This document shows, in pieces, positions 29,488-38,067 of a stretch of 64,000 nt of DNA. Every line of letters starts with the position of its first letter. Position 1 is the stretch's first letter. Both the position numbers and the translations under genes were made by a program. Below the pieces are notes generated by a model, which saw only the letters and a list, made by a program, of their open reading frames with translations, ran no database searches and was not told the origin of the DNA. Where the stretch lies: positions 1-64,000 of the forward strand of contig NZ_PYON01000017.1 of the NCBI RefSeq assembly GCF_003026355.1. The letters are read 5' to 3'. This DNA is from Photobacterium kishitanii. Its GTDB lineage: Bacteria; Pseudomonadota; Gammaproteobacteria; Enterobacterales; Vibrionaceae.

Positions 29488-29829
29488 TTATAATTTAGCC
29501 AGTGTGCCGCTATCACATTGCATTCGTAGCCAATCACCGTCGTCTTTTAATAATAATAATGTGCCGTCAATATTGACTGATTTTTCAGTAAGATGATTAA
29601 GCTGATGCGCATTATTTCGAAACACGCGTTTTAAATTTATCCCTAGCAAAGTATTCAAATAATGCTGTAATGCCGCATCTTTTTTAAATAATACTGTCGT
29701 ATCATTAGCTAATTGAATTTGTATTTGCTCAATATCAGTAACAACAACCTGTTGCTGCGCTAGTTCAGCAGCAAAATTAAGATCATTAATACAGTTTGCT
29801 CTAATCGTGATCATGGTATTACTCATCAT
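29488..29829 (-). CDS. Hypothetical protein
   Basis: Not recognised. 113 residues from an ATG behind AGAGGGAATA; a second ATG follows directly. The open frame extends to 29925, but that upstream part is Cys-rich and not coding-like. Soluble and leucine-rich. Confidence 0.6.
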   Translation of the reverse strand: MMSNTMITIRANCINDLNFAAELAQQQVVVTDIEQIQIQLANDTTVLFKKDAALQHYLNTLLGINLKRVFRNNAHQLNHLTEKSVNIDGTLLLLKDDGDWLRMQCDSGTLAKL

Positions 29830-30062
29830 TATTCCCTCTGTATAGATAGATATAGTTTGATTTAAACTACACCTGTAATAACTGAAAGAACATAAGATCA
29901 TTTTTATATTGCAACAACTTATCATTACAGCTTAATTCACCTATCAATCTATGTAGTAAAAAAGCCACGCAAACATCATAAAAATGTCATCACTATTTCC
30001 TACTCTAAAGCGAATTACACCACAATTATAAATATAACAATAAATATATTAAGGAATTACAC

Positions 30063-30782
30063 GTGTCATTTACCACCCAAACAATAACTAACACCAAAGC
30101 AGCCATGCCGACTTATCTTGCTATTTTTGATTTAGATGAAACATTGATCGCTGCCGATTCAGCCAGCCTATGGAATAATTTCATTGTTACTAAAGGGTTA
30201 GCCCCAGTTTCATTATTAACACAAGAACAAGCAATGATGGCTGCCTATACCAAAGGTACACTCGATATGGACAGTTACATGACAGCTACGCTTGCGCCAC
30301 TAAAAGGCAAAAGCCCCCAACAAATAAAGCCACTGGTTGATGAATTTATTACAGACATTATTACTCCAGCAATATACCAACAAGCCCTTGAGCGTATTGA
30401 GTGGCACCGCAAACGTGGTGATCATATTTTAATTATTTCAGCAACAAGTGAGCATCTCGTTAAACCTATTGCAACGATTCTTGGTATCAATGATGTTATT
30501 GCCATTAATTTAGAGCAAAACCATGGTGTATATACCGGAGAAACAACCGGAATACTGAGTTTTAAAGAAGGCAAAGTTGAACGCTTAAAAATATGGCTGC
30601 AACAACAAGATCATAATTATAAAGGCAGTTATGGCTACAGTGACTCTGCCAATGATTTACCACTGCTTAACGTTGTCAATAAACCTTTCGCCGTTAATCC
30701 GGATCCTACATTGGCTATGCATGCCCAGATGAAGGACTGGACTATCATGGATTGGCGACATGATAATAATATTCTACGTTAA
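30063..30782 (+). CDS. HAD-IB family phosphatase (SerB-like)
   Basis: 239 residues. Motif I FDLDETLIAADS, motif II ISATSEHL, Lys in SFKEGKVERLK, motif IV GYSDSANDLPLL, which together define the HAD-IB group related to phosphoserine phosphatase and CicA. Substrate unclear. GTG start with AAGGA seven bases upstream. Confidence 0.85.
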   Translation: MSFTTQTITNTKAAMPTYLAIFDLDETLIAADSASLWNNFIVTKGLAPVSLLTQEQAMMAAYTKGTLDMDSYMTATLAPLKGKSPQQIKPLVDEFITDIITPAIYQQALERIEWHRKRGDHILIISATSEHLVKPIATILGINDVIAINLEQNHGVYTGETTGILSFKEGKVERLKIWLQQQDHNYKGSYGYSDSANDLPLLNVVNKPFAVNPDPTLAMHAQMKDWTIMDWRHDNNILR

Positions 30783-31175
30783 TGATTAAATGGTACTACT
30801 TGCCAGAACATCCCTCCAAATTAGGCAACATGTTTACTATAACACGCTCTCAATAATGAGAGCATGTTAACAAACGATAAATAAATTCTACGACTATGCT
30901 TGATAATACATTTTCAGTACCCATTTACAGATAGTAACAAACTAAATGAAATATCTTGTAGCAAACTGTAGATGTAGTACAACGAACGTAATACAGTATT
31001 CGCGCATTCTATTTCGATTTACAAATTACAATGGTGCATTCATCACCTGTTCAATATCTTTATGCGAATAATGTAATTTGTGAGTAATCTTATTTAGCAA
31101 GGCTGATGATAGAAAACTCATCAACCAAGCAACGGTACACCCTACCAATGACAGGGTATTGAGAAGGTAATAATC
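30783..31175. other. Intergenic region
   Basis: No gene found. A hairpin GCTCTCA-ATAA-TGAGAGC (30846-30863), extendable by AACA/TGTT, follows the HAD gene but has no T run; possibly a Rho-type or processed end. The remainder is AT-rich promoter DNA for the next gene. Confidence 0.5.
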
Positions 31176-31904
31176 ATGACTCCACAAGAAAAAGAACTGA
31201 TTCAAAGCGTTGCTGCTAAGCTCCAAAAAAGCCCTGAAAGCAAAAAAGATGCAGAAGCAGAACAACTTATTAATACTGAAATTGGCGCACAGCCAGATGC
31301 TATCTACAAACTTACACAAGCAGTACTTGTGCAAGAGATGGCACTTAAGCAGTTAAAAGAAAAAAATGATTACTTAGAGAAAAATGCTGAGTATTACAAA
31401 GAAGAATCAAACCGTGGCACCATGAGCCGTATGTTTGGCGGCTCTCGTCAAGCGCCTCCACAACCGCCACAGCCACCAGCTCGCCAACCAAGTGCTTTTG
31501 GTGGCTTCATGCAAACAGCAGCAGGTGTTGCGGCAGGTATGGTTGCTGGTAGTGTTATCAGCAATATGCTGTTTGATGATAAGCCAGCTGAAACAGCAGC
31601 GGCAGATCCAGCACCAGCGGCGGATCCAGCAGCAGATACAACGGCAACTGATACAGCACAAACAGATACGGCTGCAGACGCAACCACAGATCCACAAGCT
31701 GATGATTCAAGCTTCTTAAATGATGATTCAAATAGCTTTGCTTCTGACTACACTGGTGGTTTTGGTGACGCTGGTTTTGGTGATGACAGCGGATTTGGTG
31801 ATTCAGGCTTCGGCGGCGATGATACTTTCGCTAATAATAGTGGTTTTGGTGATACCGATGGCGGCTTTGGCGGCGATTTCGGTGGTGACGACGACGACTT
31901 CTAA
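31176..31904 (+). CDS. DUF2076 domain protein
   Basis: 242 residues matching the DUF2076 layout: an N-terminal helical part (MTPQEKELIQSVAAKL, coiled coil about 50-75), a Pro-rich linker, a glycine/alanine-rich hydrophobic segment (GGFMQTAAGVAAGMVAGSVI, about 110-129), an Ala/Asp/Thr-rich region, and a repetitive C-terminal tail of GFGD and DSGFG units (about 185-242). Function unknown. GAAGG precedes the ATG. Confidence 0.85.
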   Translation: MTPQEKELIQSVAAKLQKSPESKKDAEAEQLINTEIGAQPDAIYKLTQAVLVQEMALKQLKEKNDYLEKNAEYYKEESNRGTMSRMFGGSRQAPPQPPQPPARQPSAFGGFMQTAAGVAAGMVAGSVISNMLFDDKPAETAAADPAPAADPAADTTATDTAQTDTAADATTDPQADDSSFLNDDSNSFASDYTGGFGDAGFGDDSGFGDSGFGGDDTFANNSGFGDTDGGFGGDFGGDDDDF

Positions 31905-31924
31905 GCTCGTTATTACGAACTAAT

Positions 31925-31952
31925 AAAAAAGAGCGCAAAGCGCTCTTTTTTT
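31925..31952. terminator. Bidirectional terminator
   Basis: AAAAAAGAGCGC-AAA-GCGCTCTTTTTTT; compact stem with A and T runs. Confidence 0.95.
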
Positions 31953-31972
31953 ATATTGTTTGATCAATTTAT

Positions 31973-32731
31973 TTAGACTGGATTTGAGATTTCTGTTGCT
32001 TTCGATTTATCCATTAAGGCACGATATGCCGTTGCTTCAATTGCTGCAATAATAAATGGAATTGCTATAACAATAACTCCCCATATAAAGATATAAATAA
32101 ACTTAAGTCCCATTGCTAAATTAGGATTAGCGAACAACAAAAAGATTGGCAACCCAATAAATAACATGTAAAAAGCAACGGGTAATAACCCAGCAATCAC
32201 AAACGCATACAACTTTTTATCTTTTGTTATCGCAAACGCATCTTTAAACGAAGCTTCTTTTCCGGAGGCAATTGCAGGTAAGACAAAGGATAAACGCGAA
32301 AATAGCACCCATCCAACAACACCTAGCACCAGCATCAAACTATAAACAAAACCATTACTCGCCATGGCATAATCCGCTTGGACTACACTCCAAATAGCAT
32401 ATAATAAAATAAATAATACAAACAGATATGCGCTATAGCGACGCTGCTGAGGATCAAATTTAATCCCTTGCCATGGTGCATCTGCGGTGTCATCAGTATC
32501 ATGTTTATCTAAGATTTGTTGAGTTCGCAAACAAATAATCGAAGAGGTCAAAAAGATCGCTATATTAAATATATATACTAATATTTCATTATATAATTCA
32601 TTCCCTGCCACAGAGACTTTCATGGAGCGTAAAAAATACGTCACTAAAAAAGGAATAAGTAAGGCTTTTAATAACCTTTTTTTATTATGTAAAACCGTCG
32701 ATACCGACTGGCTCAGTGTTTCCAAAATCAT
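31973..32731 (-). CDS. Polytopic membrane protein, unknown
   Basis: 252 residues with about six hydrophobic helices and short polar loops. No family recognised with confidence; general resemblance to YciC/DUF-type inner-membrane proteins. The ATG at 32731 has GGGAG seven bases upstream; a TTG two codons earlier is less likely. Confidence 0.65.
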   Translation of the reverse strand: MILETLSQSVSTVLHNKKRLLKALLIPFLVTYFLRSMKVSVAGNELYNEILVYIFNIAIFLTSSIICLRTQQILDKHDTDDTADAPWQGIKFDPQQRRYSAYLFVLFILLYAIWSVVQADYAMASNGFVYSLMLVLGVVGWVLFSRLSFVLPAIASGKEASFKDAFAITKDKKLYAFVIAGLLPVAFYMLFIGLPIFLLFANPNLAMGLKFIYIFIWGVIVIAIPFIIAAIEATAYRALMDKSKATEISNPV

Positions 32732-32790
32732 AACCAAACTCCCTCATTAACGTACCAATACTTCATATTGCTCAATTTACTTCCTTGCTA

Positions 32791-33237
32791 TTATTTTAAA
32801 ATTTCCATTTTGACGTTTAAGACTCCTGAACGCGTATTACCAATTGCTCTAAATGCTGAGCTTGATAAATCAATCATACGTCCACGCACAAATGGCCCAC
32901 GATCATTAACAGTGACAATCACACTTTTATTATTACTCACGTTAGTCACTTTTACTTTAGTACCAAACGCTAATGTACGATGCGCAGCCGTCAATTTACC
33001 TTGGTCAAAAATTTGCCCGTTTGCAGTCTTACGGCCTTGAAACATATTGGCGTAAAAAGATGCTTTACCATAAATAACTTTATTCGATTTTTTATGCTCA
33101 ACTGGTTTAATAATTAATACAGGGCGCTTAGTATCTGCGGTCAATTTATTAGAAGGTTGATCAGAGGTTGTACACCCTGACGCAATAATAAGAGCCAATG
33201 TACCCAATCCCCAATACCGTATAACAGACCAATTCAT
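32791..33237 (-). CDS. RlpA-like double-psi beta-barrel lipoprotein
   Basis: 148 residues: lipoprotein signal ending IIASGC (Cys22), short linker, then the RlpA barrel: GKASFYANMFQGRKTANG, AAHRTLAFGTKVKVTN, VNDRGPFVRGRMIDLS. RlpA proteins are septal lytic transglycosylases acting on denuded glycan. This one lacks the SPOR domain that localises RlpA to the septum, so it is a short paralogue. Strong GGAGG upstream. Confidence 0.87.
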   Translation of the reverse strand: MNWSVIRYWGLGTLALIIASGCTTSDQPSNKLTADTKRPVLIIKPVEHKKSNKVIYGKASFYANMFQGRKTANGQIFDQGKLTAAHRTLAFGTKVKVTNVSNNKSVIVTVNDRGPFVRGRMIDLSSSAFRAIGNTRSGVLNVKMEILK

Positions 33238-33738
33238 ACTGTAACCTCCACCTAGCCTAACCTATTCAACTAATTACCTATAAATCAAAACAAAACAATC
33301 AATTACTTGTTAAATTCTACCATCAAATGTAAGTAAAAAACGAAAAAAATCCTACATTATTGTTTTAAAAGTAAAAAAAACCGACATTACGAATAATGTC
33401 GGCTACAAAAAGAGAATAATAAAACATACTGTGTACACCACCTTTATTTTTACTTCCAATGTAAAAACAAATAATGACAAGGTAAATACAGCAAATTACA
33501 TACCAATATTTAATTATTAAAAATAACATTATGTTGTTACCATCAATACAATTTATAGCCATTAAATATTTTTTTAAAAGGTAATCTAGCCTAACTGCAT
33601 TGCAATATACGTAGCAAAATGCCTCGCAGACTTCGATCATTATTGATACAAAGTAATAATTAATTACTCAAACTTACGCTAGTCGCCTACTTAAAAGATC
33701 TTTAGAATGCACGTTTTCAATTCCTGTAGAAAACCACT
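33238..33738. other. Intergenic region with an orphan minus-strand terminator
   Basis: No convincing protein gene. A perfect minus-strand terminator sits at 33373-33402 with no annotated gene ahead of it on that strand, so a small RNA from the minus strand (somewhere within 33403-33730) is possible. Confidence 0.45.
33373..33402 (-). terminator. Orphan Rho-independent terminator
   Basis: On the minus strand: CCGACATTA-TTCG-TAATGTCGG then T8. A 9-bp stem with a TTCG tetraloop and strong U-tract. Confidence 0.85.
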
Positions 33739-34092
33739 ATGTTTAAACTATTAATCTCAATGCCACCACAGATCGCACTTGCTATTGCGATTATTTTTGA
33801 AGTCATTGCCACCTCTTTTATTCCTAAAGCAGAGCAATTTACTAAATTAGTACCGAGTACCGTTGTTATTGTCGGTTACGCAGTGGCATTCTTTTTATTA
33901 TCGATTACAGTCAAAACAATGCCCGTTGGAATTGTTTATGCTATTTGGAGTGGTGCAGGTATTGTTCTGGTTGCGACTATTAGCTACTTTGCCTACGGTC
34001 AACGTTTAGACCTACCTGCTATTATTGGGATTGGATTAATTATTAGCGGCGTGCTAGTGGTTAATCTTTTATCGAATACTGTTTCGCACTAA
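33739..34092 (+). CDS. SMR-family efflux transporter (EmrE-like)
   Basis: Four-helix small multidrug resistance protein; a dimer exports quaternary ammonium and other cationic compounds in exchange for protons. 117 residues from this ATG. Starting at the ATG at 33760 gives 110 residues, the same length as EmrE, and puts the essential acidic residue at Glu14 (IIFEVIATSF). Family motifs GIVYAIWSGAGIVL and GQRLDLPAIIG are intact. Neither start has a good SD. Confidence 0.92.
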   Translation: MFKLLISMPPQIALAIAIIFEVIATSFIPKAEQFTKLVPSTVVIVGYAVAFFLLSITVKTMPVGIVYAIWSGAGIVLVATISYFAYGQRLDLPAIIGIGLIISGVLVVNLLSNTVSH

Positions 34093-34110
34093 TTACTATC
34101 CATCTTTAAA

Positions 34111-34156
34111 TAGATCGATAACAATAAGAACATAGAACCTTCTTTTTATCGATCTA
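34111..34156 (+). terminator. Hairpin after SMR gene
   Basis: TAGATCGATA/TATCGATCTA with inner AAGAA/TTCTT pairing. No T run follows, so termination is uncertain. Confidence 0.4.
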
Positions 34157-34284
34157 TATCCAACCCATCAATAAGCAGTTCTGACATACTTTGAAACACT
34201 TAATCAATAAACATATCTAATGATAAATATAAAATAAACCTATTGAAGTATCGGTGTATTCAGCATCGTTAATAAGGATATTTT

Positions 34285-35796
34285 ATGCCACATCCATCAT
34301 TAAGGTTAACCCATCAACACCAAGCCGCTGCGCTTTTATATCGAGCCACATTTGGCCCACAAGACAATGATCTTAATGTATTATTCGATCAAGACATTAG
34401 CCAATGGTTTGAGACTCAATACAATGCTCCTGCATCTTATCATCTACCTCAATTACGTCATGCAGTGCAGTTATCAAATAAAGAAGCCAACACCAATTTA
34501 CGCCTTGGTGTATGGTGGCAATATGCACTAACAGCCGAGGACCAACTTCGACAGCGTATGGCTTATGCACTCAGCCAAATTCTAGTGGTATCAAGTGTTG
34601 GTATTGGTAATCGCCATGAAGAACTTGCGGCCTATTATGATTTATTAGTTAAGCATAGTTTTGGTAATTTCCGTGACTTACTTAAAGCCGTGACGATAAA
34701 TGCAGCCATGGGACGTTATTTAACACTGCGTCGTAGTACTAAAGCTAATCCTAAAAATAATACATTTCCCGATGAGAACTATGCGCGTGAGCTAATGCAA
34801 TTATTCACTATTGGTTTATGGCAATTAGATGATAATGGTCAGCCGCTAGTCGATCATAATGGCAATAATATTCCGTCATATAACCAAATTGACGTTCAGG
34901 AATTAGCTCGTGCTCTTACAGGCTGGCAAAGTGGCCATAATGAACAACCAATGACACCACGAGAGCGTAATCATGATATAGATGCAAAAGTAATTTTGGG
35001 TCATCATTTTGCAGCAGGTCAAAATACTGAGCAAGATCTAGATCAAGCATTAGACGTGCTCTTTAACCATCAAAATACGCCTTTTTTCATCGCTAACTTA
35101 TTAATTAAACGCTTAGTGACCAGTAACCCAAGTCAGCAATACTTATACCGTGTTGCACAAGCCTTTATTGATAACGGTAACGGCGTTCGTGGCGACTTTA
35201 AAGCAGTGTTATGGGCTATTTTAACTGATAATGCAGTACTTAAAGGACAAGCAAGTCGCTACAGCCATCATGGCTTATTAAAAGAGCCTATCCTAATGGC
35301 TGCTAACCAAGCTCGTGCACTCGGCGTTACGTCATTAGGTGATTATTGGGACGTTAAGAATAATGTTCGTTACTTTGGGCAAGGGCCATTGCAGGCAGAA
35401 ACCGTATTTAACTTCTACCTTCCTGATTTTGCACCTCAAGGTGAAATTGCCGCAAATGATCTTACTGCGCCTGAATTTAGCTTATTAACCAGTCATCAAA
35501 TGCTAAGTATCCATAACCGCATTTGCGCCGTGATTAATGGCTATAAAGCAACTAAGCCACAGCAATGGTATTACGACATTAATCCTTTTATGGCAGTACA
35601 GCATGATCCAATCGCTTTTATTGAATTAATAAATAACCGCCTCTTTGCTGGTTTGATCTCAGATTCACTGCGGACACAATTAATGGATCTGTTGACGAAT
35701 CAGATCCCTGTTAAAGCACGAATCCGCCGAATTGAAACCGCCTTATATACTGCATTTACTTCACCAGAGTTCTTTTGTCAGGAGTTTGTAGCATGA
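34285..35796 (+). CDS. DUF1800 family protein
   Basis: 503 residues. Strings ALLYRATFGP at the N-terminus, FPDENYARELMQLFTIGLW and LARALTGWQ mark DUF1800. No clear Sec signal at the chosen ATG, which has AAGGATA upstream. Its stop overlaps the start of the DUF1501 gene (ATGA), so the two are co-translated. DUF1800/DUF1501 pairs are widespread in marine bacteria; the biochemical role is unknown. Confidence 0.88.
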   Translation: MPHPSLRLTHQHQAAALLYRATFGPQDNDLNVLFDQDISQWFETQYNAPASYHLPQLRHAVQLSNKEANTNLRLGVWWQYALTAEDQLRQRMAYALSQILVVSSVGIGNRHEELAAYYDLLVKHSFGNFRDLLKAVTINAAMGRYLTLRRSTKANPKNNTFPDENYARELMQLFTIGLWQLDDNGQPLVDHNGNNIPSYNQIDVQELARALTGWQSGHNEQPMTPRERNHDIDAKVILGHHFAAGQNTEQDLDQALDVLFNHQNTPFFIANLLIKRLVTSNPSQQYLYRVAQAFIDNGNGVRGDFKAVLWAILTDNAVLKGQASRYSHHGLLKEPILMAANQARALGVTSLGDYWDVKNNVRYFGQGPLQAETVFNFYLPDFAPQGEIAANDLTAPEFSLLTSHQMLSIHNRICAVINGYKATKPQQWYYDINPFMAVQHDPIAFIELINNRLFAGLISDSLRTQLMDLLTNQIPVKARIRRIETALYTAFTSPEFFCQEFVA

Positions 35797-37118
35797 CACT
35801 TAAATTATCTCGCCGCCGTTTTTTACAATCAACGGCCGCATTATCTGCAACTACACTTTCAGCTCCTGCTCTGGCGTTAACAGACAAAAATCTACAACCT
35901 AATAATCATAAAGCGTTAGTAATTTTATTTTTATATGGCGGTAACGATGCTTACAATATGATTGTACCAACCACAGATAGCACATCATATGCTGCCTACC
36001 ATGCCGCACGTCCAAAACTATGCTTAAAAGATACAGAAATAACGCCATTAGCCGTTGCAACCGATAATCAAGTCCCGCTAGGCATTCATCATAAAATGGC
36101 AACACTTGCCCCTTTATTTGCTCGTGGTGAAGCAACAGCTCTGATCAACAGTGGCCAATTATTAGCGCCAACGACAGCTTCTGCAATTGCAACTAATCAG
36201 GTTGAAGTGCCGCAATTTTTAATGGCGCACAACATGCAGCAAAACATGTGGCAAACCGGTGCCAGCGAGTATAACAACCCATTAGGTTGGGCTGGCCGTA
36301 TGATGGATATGTTTACTAGCAGCAGTGATCTCTCACCATTGATTGCCCTTAACAGCGATAAGCGTTTATTACGCAGCCAAACATTAGGTCAAACGGTTGT
36401 TAGTGCTCAAGGAGCAGGTAAATACGCTGAATGGGATGACAACACCAAAATTGACCAATATTTTGCGCATTTTACTGTACGTAACTACGACAATATTTAT
36501 AGTCGCCATTTCTCGAAAGTTATGCAACAAAGTGTGAGTGATAATGAAGCTCTCAAACAAGTATTGGCAACTCACCCACCAACAGCTGTTTATCCCACAA
36601 CAGATCTCGGAGGGCAATTAGAAATGGTAGCTCGACTGATTAATGCCCGCCAAACGCTGGCTCATCAACGCCAAGTATTTTTTGTTGGCATTGGCGGTTT
36701 TGATACTCACGTTAATCAGAAATTACAACATGATGAATTATATACAGAGATCAGTGATGCCTTAGTGGCTTTCAATGCTGATATGCATGCACAAGATGTA
36801 CATCAACAAGTCACGACAATCACTATGTCTGATTTTGGTCGTCGTATTCAAGCCAATGAATCAGGCACCGATCATGGCTGGGGTGGACATCAATTAGTGA
36901 TGGGTGGCGCGTTACAAGGCGGACAAGCCTATGGTTTATGGCCTGACTTAACCGCTGGCAGTGAAGACGACTTTAATCACGGGCGCATTATTCCAAGCAT
37001 GGCTGCCGATCAAGTTAATGCCTCGTTATGTCGTTGGTTTGGGCTTAATGACCAACAAGTATTAACTTTATTCCCAAACTTAGCCCAATTTAATGCGCCA
37101 TATATACCTTTCATTTAA
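35793..37118 (+). CDS. DUF1501 family protein, Tat-exported
   Basis: 441 residues beginning MTLKLSRRRFLQSTAALSA: a twin-arginine signal, cleavage probably after APALA, so a folded (perhaps metal-bound) protein in the periplasm. DUF1501 strings: FLYGGNDAYNMIVP, GIGGFDTHVNQ, TMSDFGRRIQANESGTDHGWGGHQLVMGG (His/Asp-rich, sulfatase/phosphatase-fold-like). The ATG has CAGGAG eight bases upstream. Translationally coupled to the DUF1800 gene. Confidence 0.9.
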   Translation: MTLKLSRRRFLQSTAALSATTLSAPALALTDKNLQPNNHKALVILFLYGGNDAYNMIVPTTDSTSYAAYHAARPKLCLKDTEITPLAVATDNQVPLGIHHKMATLAPLFARGEATALINSGQLLAPTTASAIATNQVEVPQFLMAHNMQQNMWQTGASEYNNPLGWAGRMMDMFTSSSDLSPLIALNSDKRLLRSQTLGQTVVSAQGAGKYAEWDDNTKIDQYFAHFTVRNYDNIYSRHFSKVMQQSVSDNEALKQVLATHPPTAVYPTTDLGGQLEMVARLINARQTLAHQRQVFFVGIGGFDTHVNQKLQHDELYTEISDALVAFNADMHAQDVHQQVTTITMSDFGRRIQANESGTDHGWGGHQLVMGGALQGGQAYGLWPDLTAGSEDDFNHGRIIPSMAADQVNASLCRWFGLNDQQVLTLFPNLAQFNAPYIPFI

Positions 37119-37127
37119 CCTAAAAGA

Positions 37128-37156
37128 CACAGGAGAAGCACATTGCTTCTCCTGTG
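37128..37156. terminator. Hairpin between convergent genes
   Basis: 13-bp perfect stem CACAGGAGAAGCA/TGCTTCTCCTGTG with a CAT loop. T runs are absent, so strength is uncertain. Confidence 0.55.
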
Positions 37157-37186
37157 GATGTTTACAGATAAATGACATCAGAATAA

Positions 37187-37804
37187 TCATCTAATAGCAG
37201 TAATAATACCCTGCACCCAATAGTAATTAAACGGTGTAAATATCATCATAAAAACGCTGATATTAATCACAATCGTTAGCCATAAAATCGCTTTAAACGG
37301 TTGTTTCTGAGATTTATGACGTAATATCTTTTGTGCCCACAAAGCACCAGGCCAACCACCAACTAATGCCAATAAATGTAAACTTGCTTCTTTCGTGCGC
37401 CATGCTTCTTTTTGAGCAGCGCGCTTATCATGCGCATAAACAGCAAAAGTGACAATACTAAGACTAATATAGCCAATTAATACCCAATATGGACATCGAG
37501 CTAACCACACCCACCCAGCGACTAATCCCAAAAATAGGACACTGAACCCTTGGGCTTTACTCATTGGCGCGGTGTATTTATCCATTATTGAATGTGATTT
37601 AACAAAAATGACAGATTTAGCTGACTTTTTACCTTCTTTATCACCACCGAGCTCATAATAAACGCTTTCATTTATTCGCGGTCGACTTTGGCGGTCGACT
37701 AAAGCACTAATATGAAAAAACACATTATCGCCACCACCCTGAGGTCGTATAAAACCAAACCCTTTTTGGTGACTCCATTGCACAATAGTGCCTTTATTCT
37801 TCAT
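37187..37804 (-). CDS. Cold-shock domain/DUF1294 membrane fusion protein
   Basis: 205 residues. N-terminal cold-shock domain (RNP1 KGFGFIRP at 14-21, RNP2 NVFFHISAL), then about four membrane helices of DUF1294 (AVYAHDKRAAQKEAWRTKE, LALVGGWPGALWAQ). The cold-shock/DUF1294 architecture is known in proteobacteria; it would anchor an RNA-binding domain to the inner membrane. Function unknown. AGGT six bases before ATG. Confidence 0.87.
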   Translation of the reverse strand: MKNKGTIVQWSHQKGFGFIRPQGGGDNVFFHISALVDRQSRPRINESVYYELGGDKEGKKSAKSVIFVKSHSIMDKYTAPMSKAQGFSVLFLGLVAGWVWLARCPYWVLIGYISLSIVTFAVYAHDKRAAQKEAWRTKEASLHLLALVGGWPGALWAQKILRHKSQKQPFKAILWLTIVINISVFMMIFTPFNYYWVQGIITAIR

Positions 37805-38067
37805 TTTTTACCTATCGTTTTACACTGTGAACAGATTGAATACTTTTGATTATCAAAATGTAGATAACGTGATAAATTGTTTTTTTTGCATCAAGTTAAT
37901 ACTTTTATTATTAAAAATATCACAATTATTGAGCATGATTAAAGAAATGCATACAATGGATATGCACCCAAACACTCTTATCGCTGAATCATTACTATTA
38001 AAACCACACGGCACATATATATTTCAGTTAATTTGCTTATTGCGCTCGTTCACCAATTAGGTTACCC

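Noticed and set aside
30841..30868. Hairpin after the HAD-IB gene as a terminator
   Set aside because: No T run on either strand, so I did not call it a terminator; mentioned with the intergenic region.
33365..33640. Minus-strand 91-residue ORF
   Set aside because: It runs through the strong terminator at 33373-33402 to a stop just beyond the T run, and its composition (many Cys, Ile, Tyr) looks like random AT-rich sequence.
37788..38060. Plus-strand 90-residue ORF
   Set aside because: Overlaps the start of the cold-shock/DUF1294 gene on the other strand and has no SD; its composition is typical of AT-rich intergenic DNA.
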